Below are positions 38,196 through 47,365 of a DNA stretch of 52,192 bases, piece by piece (position 1 is the stretch's first letter; every line of letters starts with the position of its first letter). The notes under the pieces were generated by a model, which saw only the letters and a list, made by a program, of their open reading frames with translations, made no database searches and was not told the origin of the DNA. Position numbers and translations under genes: made by a program. Source of the stretch: Candidatus Omnitrophota bacterium (GTDB taxonomy: Bacteria; Omnitrophota; Gorgyraeia; JABMRN01; RBG-13-46-9); contig JADHYM010000004.1 of NCBI GenBank assembly GCA_016782445.1, forward strand, positions 1-52,192, written 5' to 3'.

Positions 38196-39350
38196 ATGAG
38201 CAATATACTGTTTACTGAAGAACAAAAGATGGTGCAGGAGCTAACGCGAAAGATCGCGCGGGAAAAAATAGCGCCTGTTGCAGCCGAATATGACGAGAAA
38301 GAGGAATTTCCCTGGCCGATAGTTAAGATCCTTGCGGAATCCGATATATTCGGTGTGTACATAGCCGAGAAATACGGCGGAATGGGCGGAGGCGTTTTTG
38401 AGATGGCGATTGCCACTGAAGAGCTTTCCTGGGGATGCGGCGGCATATCACTGGCTTTCGCTGCGACAGGCCTGGGGACGTTTCCTATAATACTTTTTGG
38501 AAATGATGAGCAGAAGAAGAAGTATCTTACGAGAATAGCAAAGGGTACGGTCGCTGCGTTTTGTATTACGGAAGCCGAAGCCGGTTCTGACGCCGGCTCC
38601 ATAAAAACAACCGCGGTAAAAGACGGGGACCACTATATTCTTAATGGCACGAAGCAGTGGATCACAAACGGCGGCGAGGCCGATATTTATACTGTAATTG
38701 CAATGACGGATAAAAAGAAAGGCGCCCGCGGCGCGACCGCATTCATCGTGGAAAAAGGCACCAAGGGGCTTGATTTCGGAAAGAAAGAAAAAAAACTCGG
38801 CATACGCGGCTCAGCCACGAGAGAAGTTATCTTTACAGACTGCCGCGTGCCCAAGGAGAACGTTATCTCGAAAGAGGGTATGGGATTTATCGTCGCGATG
38901 AAGACATTTGATTACTCGCGCCCCGGCGTTGCTGCGCAGGCACTCGGCATAGCGCAAAGGGCGCTTGACGAATCTGTCAAGTACGCCCATGAACGCAAGC
39001 AATTCGGTAAATCGATATCGAGCTTCCAGGGAATACAGTTCATGCTGGCTGACATGGCGATACAGGTCGAGGCAGCACGCGCTATTGTTTACAGGTCCGC
39101 TCAGATAGTAGACGCCGGCGAGAAAAATATAGCAAAACTTTCCGCAACGGCAAAAACATTTGCTTCAGACGTGGCGATGAAGGTTACAATAGATGCAGTG
39201 CAGATCTTCGGCGGTTACGGCTATATGAGGGAATATCCCGTGGAAAAGCTTATGCGGGATGCCAAGATTACGCAGATCTATGAAGGCACGAACCAGATCC
39301 AGCGCGGCGTCATAGCCGCGAGCCTCATCAAGGAACTGAAGCAAAAGTAA
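38196..39350 (+). CDS. Acyl-CoA dehydrogenase
   Basis: FCITEAEAGSDAGSIKTTAVKDGDHYILNGTKQWITNGGEAD...QIFGGYGYMREYPVEKLMRDAKITQIYEGTNQIQR. Confidence 0.95.
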   Translation: MSNILFTEEQKMVQELTRKIAREKIAPVAAEYDEKEEFPWPIVKILAESDIFGVYIAEKYGGMGGGVFEMAIATEELSWGCGGISLAFAATGLGTFPIILFGNDEQKKKYLTRIAKGTVAAFCITEAEAGSDAGSIKTTAVKDGDHYILNGTKQWITNGGEADIYTVIAMTDKKKGARGATAFIVEKGTKGLDFGKKEKKLGIRGSATREVIFTDCRVPKENVISKEGMGFIVAMKTFDYSRPGVAAQALGIAQRALDESVKYAHERKQFGKSISSFQGIQFMLADMAIQVEAARAIVYRSAQIVDAGEKNIAKLSATAKTFASDVAMKVTIDAVQIFGGYGYMREYPVEKLMRDAKITQIYEGTNQIQRGVIAASLIKELKQK

Positions 39351-40129
39351 TGAACGTAATCGTCTGCATAAAGCAGGTTCCGAACACCACCCAGGTTCGC
39401 ATAAATCCTGAAACAAACACCCTGATACGCGAGGGCGTGGAATCCGTTATAAACCCCTTTGACATGTATGCCATAGAAGAGGGGATACGCCTGAAGGAAA
39501 AACTGGGAGGAAAAGTCACTGTTCTCACGATGGGCCCGCCGCAGGCCGAAGAGGCTTTAAAAGAGGCGATTTCCCTCGGATGCGACGAGGCTGTTCTTCT
39601 CACCGACCGTAACTTTGCGGGCAGTGATACCTGGGCCACGAGCTACGTTCTGTCGCAGGCCGTGAAAAAGATAGGCGATTACCATATTATACTGTGCGGC
39701 AAGCAGGCCTCTGACGGGGATACAGCGCAGGTCGGGCCGGGCATATCGACTCACCTTAATATACCTCAGGTTACGTACGTAAAGAAAATCGAAGAAATAA
39801 ATGATAAAAAAGCGCGCGTCGAACGCATGACAGAGGAAGGCTTTGAGATAATAGAGACGCCGGTGCCGTGCCTTTTTACCGTGGTCAAGGAAATAAACGA
39901 GCCGAGGCTACCGTCTCTTAAGGGCAAGATGAGGGCCAAAAAAGCGGAAATTAGAAAAATGACAGCAGAGGATTTAAATTGCGATTTTGACAAGATAGGC
40001 CTTGATGGTTCGCCGACGCGGGTCGTTAAAATCTTTACGCCGCCGGCGAGAAAAGGCGGAGAAATTTTAAAGGGCGACATTCAGGAGATCGTGGAAAGAT
40101 TGGCTAAAGAGCTCAAGGGCGAGATATGA
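39350..40129 (+). CDS. etfB: Electron transfer flavoprotein beta subunit
   Basis: NVIVCIKQVPNTTQVRINPETNTLIREGVESVINPFDMYAIEEGIRLKEKLGGKVTVLTMGP. Confidence 0.94.
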   Translation: MNVIVCIKQVPNTTQVRINPETNTLIREGVESVINPFDMYAIEEGIRLKEKLGGKVTVLTMGPPQAEEALKEAISLGCDEAVLLTDRNFAGSDTWATSYVLSQAVKKIGDYHIILCGKQASDGDTAQVGPGISTHLNIPQVTYVKKIEEINDKKARVERMTEEGFEIIETPVPCLFTVVKEINEPRLPSLKGKMRAKKAEIRKMTAEDLNCDFDKIGLDGSPTRVVKIFTPPARKGGEILKGDIQEIVERLAKELKGEI

Positions 40130-41328
40130 GCGAAAAAAGAATAAAAATACTGAAGGATGTTTGTACCGGCTGCACGCTATGCGTCAAGGTATGCCCCTTC
40201 GGGGCCATAGCCATGAAGGATAAGAAAGCTCTTATAGACTACGATAAATGCAATCTTTGCGGCGCCTGCGTAGAGACCTGCAAATTCAACGCTATAGAAC
40301 TAAAAACTATTCAGAGAAGCTATGACCATTCATCCTACAAGGACGTGTGGGTTTTTTGCGAGCAGAAAAAAGGCGTTATCCAATCGGTAGCCTATGAGCT
40401 TTTGGGTGAGGGAAAAAAGCTTGCCTCGAAACTCGGCTGTAAAGTTTGCGGCGTTCTTTTGGGAGAAAATGTAAAGGAAAAAGTCCCAGAATTATTCGCG
40501 CGCGGCGCTGATATCGTATACCTTGTTGATTCGCCGCACCTCAAATATTACCAGAACGAGCCATACACCAAGGTTTTTATCGAACTCATAAACGAATATA
40601 AACCCGCTGTTCTTCTTTCGGGCGCCACCACCATCGGCCGAAGCCTTACTGCGCGGGTCGCAATCAACGTAAACACAGGCCTTACTGCTGACTGCACAGG
40701 GCTCGACATAGACGAAAAGGAAAAACTTCTTCTCCAGACACGTCCCGCGTTTGGCGGAAACATAATGGCTACGATCATAACCCCGAACCACAGGCCCCAG
40801 ATGTCCACGGTAAGGCATAAGGTTATGCAGGAAGCCGCGATAGACGAAAGCCTTAAAGGAAAGCTCGTAGAGAAAACCTACAAGGATAATATTCTTTCTT
40901 CCAGGACAAAGCTCATCGACATAGTCGAGGAAATAGAGGAAACCATAAACCTCGCGGAAGCCGATATTATTGTCTCGGGCGGAAGGGGCCTCGGAGGGCC
41001 GGAGAATTTTAATATCATACGTGAGCTTGCTCTAACGCTCGGAGGAGCGGTTGGAGCTTCGCGGAGTGCCGTTGATGCCGGATGGATACCCTATTCGCAT
41101 CAGGTGGGGCAGACGGGAAAAACCGTGTGCCCGAAAATATATATTGCCTGCGGTATAAGCGGGCAGATACAGCACCTTATCGGCATGCAGTCCTCAAAAA
41201 TAATCATCGCGATAAATAAAGATCCTGACGCGCCCATCTTTAAGGTTGCTACCTACGGCATCATCGGCGACCTCTTCGAATTCGTTCCCGCACTCACCAA
41301 AAAATTCAAGCAAGTACTGAGTAAATAG
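40126..41328 (+). CDS. etfA: Electron transfer flavoprotein alpha subunit with N-terminal two-cluster ferredoxin domain
   Basis: CTGCTLCVKVCPFGAIAMKDKKALIDYDKCNLCGACVETCKFNAIEL then EtfA; IVSGGRGLGGPENF...YSHQVGQTGKTVCPKIYIACGISGQIQH. Confidence 0.94.
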   Translation: MSEKRIKILKDVCTGCTLCVKVCPFGAIAMKDKKALIDYDKCNLCGACVETCKFNAIELKTIQRSYDHSSYKDVWVFCEQKKGVIQSVAYELLGEGKKLASKLGCKVCGVLLGENVKEKVPELFARGADIVYLVDSPHLKYYQNEPYTKVFIELINEYKPAVLLSGATTIGRSLTARVAINVNTGLTADCTGLDIDEKEKLLLQTRPAFGGNIMATIITPNHRPQMSTVRHKVMQEAAIDESLKGKLVEKTYKDNILSSRTKLIDIVEEIEETINLAEADIIVSGGRGLGGPENFNIIRELALTLGGAVGASRSAVDAGWIPYSHQVGQTGKTVCPKIYIACGISGQIQHLIGMQSSKIIIAINKDPDAPIFKVATYGIIGDLFEFVPALTKKFKQVLSK

Positions 41329-41375
41329 TCACACCTAACTGCTTTCAGACCCCACCTGCCACGCCGGAATATTTT

Positions 41376-41611
41376 CAAGCTGCCGTTCGGGGCATTGCTT
41401 TGTGGTCCCCACTCGGGGGTATGCTACGCGGGATCGCTCGACCGCCCCAGCGAGGCGGTCTTCGCTCTAAAAAATCCCTCGCTCTTTTCGCCTTGCTACG
41501 CCTGCGGCGTGGCGAAGCGAAAAACCATGCCCGCTCAGGATTTTTAGGTCCCGCTACGCATACCCCGTCGGGGGCCCCTTTTTATATAGCAATGCCCCCA
41601 AAGGCAGCTTG
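41376..41611. repeat. ~236-bp imperfect palindromic element
   Basis: Outer arms caagctgccgttcggggcattgct / agcaatgcccccaaaggcagcttg, with further internal complementary segments. Confidence 0.75.
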
Positions 41612-41641
41612 TAACCCATTCCGTCCCTGGGACGGGATGGA

Positions 41642-41990
41642 TGTATTCAGACCCCACCTGCCTAAGCGGCGAGTGCATTCAACCGTAATTCTCCGCCAGA
41701 GGCGGATCAGCCTATGGCTGAAGCAATTTACGAAGTTGATGTTCAAGAAAATGCGCCCGAGTCCTTACTAGCTTGGGCGCGAAAGACCTTACTATCTCAA
41801 CGAGTAAATTGCATGTCAGCCTTCGCCGAGTAGAATCTCAGGATGGTAAGCTTCGGCTGATCCGCCGAAGCTCTACGCGACAGCAATAGAGCGAAGGCGG
41901 AAATTCAAGGGCAGAATGCTCAAGGGCATTATTTTAAGATATTTATCATAAGTTTATGCCGAGCAGCGTGGCAGTTGGGGTCTGAATACA
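41642..41990. repeat. ~349-bp structured palindromic element (MITE-like or structured RNA)
   Basis: 21-bp terminal IR (20/21) tgtattcagaccccacctgcc / ggcagttggggtctgaataca; internal helices gcattc/gaatgc, tccgcc/ggcgga, gcaatttac/gtaaattgc, gcgcccgagt/gcttgggcgc. Confidence 0.75.
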
Positions 41991-42122
41991 CTATCCATAA
42001 AGCGGAAGCGAGGCGCCTATCCTCCGAGGGAGCGACGAGTGAAAGCAATGCCCGTAACCCTCTATTAATCAAGCTGCCGGAAGGATGCCCGCTTGCTGCT
42101 TGGAAAAAGATTTTTTTAGCAC

Positions 42123-42151
42123 TTGACAAGTACGACAAAAGTGTATATACT
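42123..42151 (+). promoter_or_regulatory. Consensus sigma70 promoter with embedded inverted repeat operator candidate
   Basis: TTGACA (42123-42128), 17 bp, TATACT (42146-42151); acaagta...tacttgt overlaps both hexamers. Confidence 0.7.
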
Positions 42152-42228
42152 TGTACTGACTTGGATAAAGATGCATAAACTTATACAAAGATATATTTAT
42201 GATGGTTACAGAAGATAAATACGCTAGC

Positions 42229-42414
42229 ATGGGGAAGAAGCGATACAACATACAGGAGATCGCAGATCTGCTTGGCGTATATAAAGGTACAATTAAGAAC
42301 TACGAATCAAAAGGCATCTTTCCGAAAGCACGCCGCAACCCTATTAATCATTACAGAGAATACGCCGAAGAGGACCTGGATATATTAAGAAGAATATTAC
42401 TTAAGGGAAAATAA
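42229..42414 (+). CDS. MerR-type HTH small regulator
   Basis: KKRYNIQEIADLLGVYKGTIKNYESKGIFPKARRNPINHYREYAEEDLDILRRILL; ATG at 42229 (alternative 42199). Confidence 0.75.
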   Translation: MGKKRYNIQEIADLLGVYKGTIKNYESKGIFPKARRNPINHYREYAEEDLDILRRILLKGK

Positions 42415-42426
42415 CGAGGGGGTATA

Positions 42427-45400
42427 ATGCATTTCAAGGAACTGGAGATATGCGGATTTAAATCATTTCCCACGAGGACAAAGCTGAAATTCGAGCCCGG
42501 CGTAACTGCTGTTGTCGGACCTAACGGATGCGGCAAGAGCAATATTTCGGACTCAATACGATGGGTGCTGGGCGAGCAGTCTCCCAAATCCTTAAGGGGA
42601 AGCTCAATGCAGGACGTTATATTTAACGGAACCGACCGCGTGGAGCCGATAAATATGGCCGAGGTTTCGCTTACCTTTTCAAATGAGAACAGGGCGCTCC
42701 AGATAGATTATGACGAAGTTACGATCACCAGGCGCCTCTATCGTTCGGGTGAAAGCGAATACATTCTCAATAAGATGCCCGTGCGGCTTAAGGACATATC
42801 CGACATATTAAGAGGAACCGGCATGGGAACGAGCTCTTACTCTATCATAGAGCAGGGAAAAGTAGATATGATATTGAGCTCGAAACCGGAAGACAGAAGG
42901 TATATATTTGAGGAAGCGAGCGGCATAACTAAATACAAGGCGAAGAAAAAAGAAGCCATGAGGCGCCTCGAGCAAACTGAAAACAATCTTTTGAGAATCA
43001 ACGACATAGTAACAGAGGTTAAGAGGCAGATCAATTCTATAGAGCGCCACGCTAAAAAAGCGGAAAAATACAAAGCCGATTTTGAGATAATGAAAGAGAT
43101 GGACCTGAAACTCGCGGCCAGGGATTTCGGTATACTGGCGGCCGAGGGGGGCAGCAACAAGGAGAACATGTCGTCTCTTGTCATCAGGGAAAAAGAGCTC
43201 GGGAACGAATGCCAAAAAATAAGCGCGCTTATAGATGAATACAGGTCGAAGATGGATACCGTGCTTCAGGATTTGGCCAGCGCTCAGGAGAAGATATCCG
43301 AAGCTTCCGTTTTCATCGAAAAAGGACAGCATAAAATAGAACTCGACAAAGAAAGAACCATAGAACTTGGCCAGACCAGAAAAGAGTCCGAAAAAATACT
43401 GGAAAGCCTAAAGGAAAAAATACAGGAAAGAGAAAATGAAGTAAGCGGTATAAAAAATCGCTTTGACCATATCGTAAAACTAAAAGAAGAAAAACTTGCC
43501 TTATCCGGCGAAAAAGAAAACGCTGCCGGGGAGGCAGAGCATGAAATCGCAAAACATCAGAAGGAGATAAAGAGCGCAAAACTAAAAACCGTGGACCTTC
43601 TTTCGGGGCAGACCAAAGTAAAAAATGAACTTATCAAAATTAGCGCGGACCTGCAAACAAAAAACGCCCGTCTCAAAAGGCTCCGGATAGACCTGGTAAA
43701 CGCGAACCAGGAAAAAGAAACCATCGATGCGGACCTGGGTGAGACAGAAAGCTTTCTGAATACCTCTAGAGGCGAATTTGAAGACGCCAAAAAGAACCTT
43801 TTCTCTCTCAAGGAGCTTTTTTCCTCTAAAGAAAGGGCCATGGAGGAGATAAAACAAAAAATAGCAGATTCAAAAAGCGAAATAAATGCGCTTAACTCGA
43901 AGGAAGAGCTTCTAAGGGAGATGATAGAACGCCGCGAAGGCTTTGCAAAAAGCGTAAAGACGGTTATGGAGGAAGCCCGGAGCGGAAGATTAAAGGGAAT
44001 AATAGGGCTTTTCGCCGAAATGGTATCCCATAAGGACGGGTATAACCTGGCGCTTGAGGCAGCGCTCGGAGAAAGGGCCCAGGCGATAGTTGTGACAGAT
44101 CGTGAAGCGTTATCCGGGGCGCTTGCTTACCTTAAAGATAACAATATAGGAGCGGCCTATTTTGTGGTTCACAGTGAAGTACAAAACGCATACTCAAGGC
44201 CCGCAAACGGATTTTTTGCAAAAAAACCCGTTGGAACACTCCTCACCGAATTTGTAAATATAGAAGAAAATTATAGAAGCGCAGCTGATTGCCTTTTAGA
44301 TAACGTATATGTTGCCGAGAACGCGGAAGAGGCCAGGGCAAAGCTTGAAAGCGCAAAGACGAGTGCTTCTTTTGTGACTAAAGACGGCGAATTTTTTAAG
44401 AAAGGCCTTTGCAAGGACGGCTCCACAGGCAAAGACGAAAGCGCTTCTCTTATCGGAAGAGCCGCCAGGCTTCACGAGGTAAAGAAATCTAAAGAAAGGA
44501 TTTTTGCGGATATAGAAGCCCTGAAAGAAGAAGAAAATAAGATAAGGGCAGAAATCGAATCTATCCGGCAAAATAGCGCCAAAGCCGAGAAAGAGGCACG
44601 TCAGAAAGAAATAAGACTGGCAAACATAGATTCAAAAAAACAGGGGATACTCGAGAACCTTAAAAAAGTGGAAGACGAGATAGCTGTTATAGGGCTTGAA
44701 ATAGATGAAGTAAAAGAAGCAGTAGAAGACATATCTAAAAAAGGCGAAGAACTTAACGGGGCCCTTAACGCTAAAGAAACCGAGCATAACGCGCTAATTG
44801 ACATGATCTCGTCTTTTGAAACTCATATAGAAGAAAGTACGAAGCGAAAGAATGATTTGGCTATAGAGGCCTCTGAAATACGCTCTCAGCTAACTCTTAT
44901 CGCTAATAATGAGGAAGTAGGGGAAAGAGACTTAAAGCGGGCCGAGGGCGCGCTTCTTGAGATGCGGGAAGAGATTTCGCTTAAGCAAAAAAGCATTGCC
45001 GAAGCGATAGAAAAATTAGAAACCATAGAGGCAGAGGGCCTGAAACTTTGCGTCGAAATAGAGAAAAAAGAAAAAGAGAAGGAATATTTCAAGGTTGAGC
45101 TTTCAAGGGCTTCGGCCGAAAAAAAGGACGGACAGAAAGAGTTATCCGATAACGAGAAAATGTTTAGCGAAAAGGGAAATCTTGTAAATGAGCTACGAAA
45201 TAAAATAAGGAACTTTGAAATACATGAAAAGGAATGTGAACTCAAAATAATCAACTTAAAGGACAGGATAAACCAGGCCTATAAGATCGACATCCAGAAT
45301 TTCAGCGTTGAGTTTGATGAGAATACGAACTGGGAAGAACTGCGGAACCAGGCGGAGGTGCTTAAGATAAAACTGGACAAGCTCGGCCCCGTGAACCTTG

Positions 45401-46011
45401 TGGCAATAGACGAGCTTAAAGAATTGGAGGAGAGGTCTTCATTTCTTACCGAGCAGCAACAGGACCTTTTACAGGCGAAGGATTCCCTTCATAAAGCGAT
45501 AGTAAAAATCAACAAGACGACAAAAGCGCTTTTTCTGGACGCCTTCCAGAAGATACAGATTGAATTCAGAAACTACTTCAGGATGCTTTTTAACGGCGGC
45601 CACGCAGAGCTTCTCTTGATAGATGAGGGCGATGTTCTGGAAAGCGGGATTGAGATAGTCGCCCGGCCCCCGGGGAAGAAACTCCAGAATCTTCTGCTTC
45701 TCTCGGGCGGTGAAAAGGCCCTCACCGCGATAGCGCTACTTTTTGCCATCTTTAAAGTGAAACCAAGCCCGTTCTGCATACTTGACGAAATAGACGCGCC
45801 GCTGGACGAATCAAACATCGGAAGGTTCATACGTATATTGCAGGAGTTCGTTAAGATGTCGCAGTTTATTATTATCACGCACAACAAAAAAACCATCCAC
45901 ATGGCGAACGTTCTCTACGGGATAACAATGCAGGAGAAAGGCGTCTCGAAGGTCGTATCTGTTAAATTCGGTGAGGATACGGAAGCGAAAAAAGAAGAGA
46001 TACTGGTCTAG
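42427..46011 (+). CDS. smc: Chromosome segregation protein SMC
   Basis: LEICGFKSFPTRTKLKFEPGVTAVVGPNGCGKSNISDSIRWVLGEQSPKSLRG; coiled coils and hinge; LLSGGEKALTAIALLFAIFKVKPSPFCILDEIDAPLDESN. Confidence 0.97.
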   Translation: MHFKELEICGFKSFPTRTKLKFEPGVTAVVGPNGCGKSNISDSIRWVLGEQSPKSLRGSSMQDVIFNGTDRVEPINMAEVSLTFSNENRALQIDYDEVTITRRLYRSGESEYILNKMPVRLKDISDILRGTGMGTSSYSIIEQGKVDMILSSKPEDRRYIFEEASGITKYKAKKKEAMRRLEQTENNLLRINDIVTEVKRQINSIERHAKKAEKYKADFEIMKEMDLKLAARDFGILAAEGGSNKENMSSLVIREKELGNECQKISALIDEYRSKMDTVLQDLASAQEKISEASVFIEKGQHKIELDKERTIELGQTRKESEKILESLKEKIQERENEVSGIKNRFDHIVKLKEEKLALSGEKENAAGEAEHEIAKHQKEIKSAKLKTVDLLSGQTKVKNELIKISADLQTKNARLKRLRIDLVNANQEKETIDADLGETESFLNTSRGEFEDAKKNLFSLKELFSSKERAMEEIKQKIADSKSEINALNSKEELLREMIERREGFAKSVKTVMEEARSGRLKGIIGLFAEMVSHKDGYNLALEAALGERAQAIVVTDREALSGALAYLKDNNIGAAYFVVHSEVQNAYSRPANGFFAKKPVGTLLTEFVNIEENYRSAADCLLDNVYVAENAEEARAKLESAKTSASFVTKDGEFFKKGLCKDGSTGKDESASLIGRAARLHEVKKSKERIFADIEALKEEENKIRAEIESIRQNSAKAEKEARQKEIRLANIDSKKQGILENLKKVEDEIAVIGLEIDEVKEAVEDISKKGEELNGALNAKETEHNALIDMISSFETHIEESTKRKNDLAIEASEIRSQLTLIANNEEVGERDLKRAEGALLEMREEISLKQKSIAEAIEKLETIEAEGLKLCVEIEKKEKEKEYFKVELSRASAEKKDGQKELSDNEKMFSEKGNLVNELRNKIRNFEIHEKECELKIINLKDRINQAYKIDIQNFSVEFDENTNWEELRNQAEVLKIKLDKLGPVNLVAIDELKELEERSSFLTEQQQDLLQAKDSLHKAIVKINKTTKALFLDAFQKIQIEFRNYFRMLFNGGHAELLLIDEGDVLESGIEIVARPPGKKLQNLLLLSGGEKALTAIALLFAIFKVKPSPFCILDEIDAPLDESNIGRFIRILQEFVKMSQFIIITHNKKTIHMANVLYGITMQEKGVSKVVSVKFGEDTEAKKEEILV

Positions 46012-47219
46012 CCTTTTTTTATAAACCCTAGGAACCCCTTACCAAGGTTCGCTGCGTACAGGCAAACCTTGTTCTTGCCCGTCTTTTTAGCTTCATAAAG
46101 CGCTATATCGGCTCTATTTATTAATTTATCCATGTCTGTAGCGTCATAAGGAAAAGTCGAAACGCCAATACTTATTGTAAGCGGTTTTACGCCTTTTGAC
46201 ATATCGGAACTCTCGAAAGTCTCCTCAATTTCCTTTCTGAACCTTTCCGCGATTATTCCGGCGACTTTTTTATTCGTATTAGGCATTACGACGGTAAACT
46301 CCTCGCCTCCGTAACGGGCGACAAAATCATCCCGCCGGGAACGCTTGGATAAAATAAACGCGATTTTTCGTATCACCTCGTCGCCCTTCTGGTGGCCGAA
46401 GGTGTCGTTAAACGGCTTAAAATTATCGATATCCATCATGAGCATGCTCAAGGTTCCGTCCTGGATTCGCGTCTCTTCGAGTTCCTTTATAAGGCGCTTT
46501 CTGAGTTCCCCGGCATTCCAAAGTTTTGTCAACCAGTCGGTTTTCGAAAGGTATTCTGTTTCCTCGTAAAGGCGCGAGTTTTCGATTGCGAGCCCGGCGT
46601 GGTTGGCGAACATCGTGAGTATGCGTATATCGGATTTTGTTATGGGTTTTTTCGTGAATATGTTATCAACGAGAATCGCGCCGAGGGTTTTGTCCTTTGC
46701 CTTTAAAGGCACGGTTACGAAGTATTCTGTGTTAAGGGCATTTTGAATTTCGGGAGAGACCATTTTTTTCGCTTCTTCAGTGGTCACCTCAAACGGCATT
46801 CCTTCGAGGATCGTGAGCGCGAGTATTCCCATTTCTTCCGTGAGCGGCATCTTGATGCCCTTGACAAGCGTATTAAGGCGTGATTCCGGGTCTTTTTTAA
46901 ATTTGGCGTATGAATTGATAAGGTCCTCCAGGCTAAGCTTGGCCATCTCTATGCCTTTCCATATCCTGTCGGCTTCTTCTCCGGAATGCGGGCCTATGCC
47001 CATTTTTCCCTCAAGAACGTTTTCCTTCTCGTTTACCAGAAAAAGCATGGCGCGGTTAAAGCCCAGGCCCTCGTGCGAGGTAAGGGCAGTGAGAATGATA
47101 TAGAAGATCTGATCGAGCTTAAGAGTGGTCCTCATTGCGTTCGAGACTTCGTATAGAAGCCGGAGCTCCCTTTCGATCCTCTCGTAACCGTACTGTCTCT
47201 TTGGTTGTATCGGTGTCAT
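46008..47219 (-). CDS. GAF-GGDEF diguanylate cyclase
   Basis: GAF-like N-terminus; LMMDIDNFKPFNDTFGHQKGDEVIRKIAFIL...RRDDFVARYGGEEFTVVMP (GGEEF and RxxD I-site). Confidence 0.93.
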   Translation of the reverse strand: MTPIQPKRQYGYERIERELRLLYEVSNAMRTTLKLDQIFYIILTALTSHEGLGFNRAMLFLVNEKENVLEGKMGIGPHSGEEADRIWKGIEMAKLSLEDLINSYAKFKKDPESRLNTLVKGIKMPLTEEMGILALTILEGMPFEVTTEEAKKMVSPEIQNALNTEYFVTVPLKAKDKTLGAILVDNIFTKKPITKSDIRILTMFANHAGLAIENSRLYEETEYLSKTDWLTKLWNAGELRKRLIKELEETRIQDGTLSMLMMDIDNFKPFNDTFGHQKGDEVIRKIAFILSKRSRRDDFVARYGGEEFTVVMPNTNKKVAGIIAERFRKEIEETFESSDMSKGVKPLTISIGVSTFPYDATDMDKLINRADIALYEAKKTGKNKVCLYAANLGKGFLGFIKKG

Positions 47220-47228
47220 AACGGCATT

Positions 47229-47256
47229 AGTGTAGCATATCAGTTACTTGTGTCAA
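47229..47256 (-). promoter_or_regulatory. Sigma70-type promoter of the GGDEF gene
   Basis: Minus strand TTGACA, 16 bp, TACACT. Confidence 0.55.
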
Positions 47257-47365
47257 GGGTTAAAAAATGCTGAAAAAACTATACTAAACTATTACATTAT
47301 AGTTACACTGTTATGTCAATAAAAAGCTGATTATGTGGTATATTTATCTATATATGATTTTGATA

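Noticed and set aside
41400-41771. 123-aa ORF MWSPLGGMLRGIARPPQRGG...
   Set aside because: Lies within the palindromic elements, low-complexity composition, no RBS; likely spurious.
41975-42178. 67-aa ORF upstream of the MerR-like gene
   Set aside because: Spans the palindromic element end, dispersed motif and promoter.
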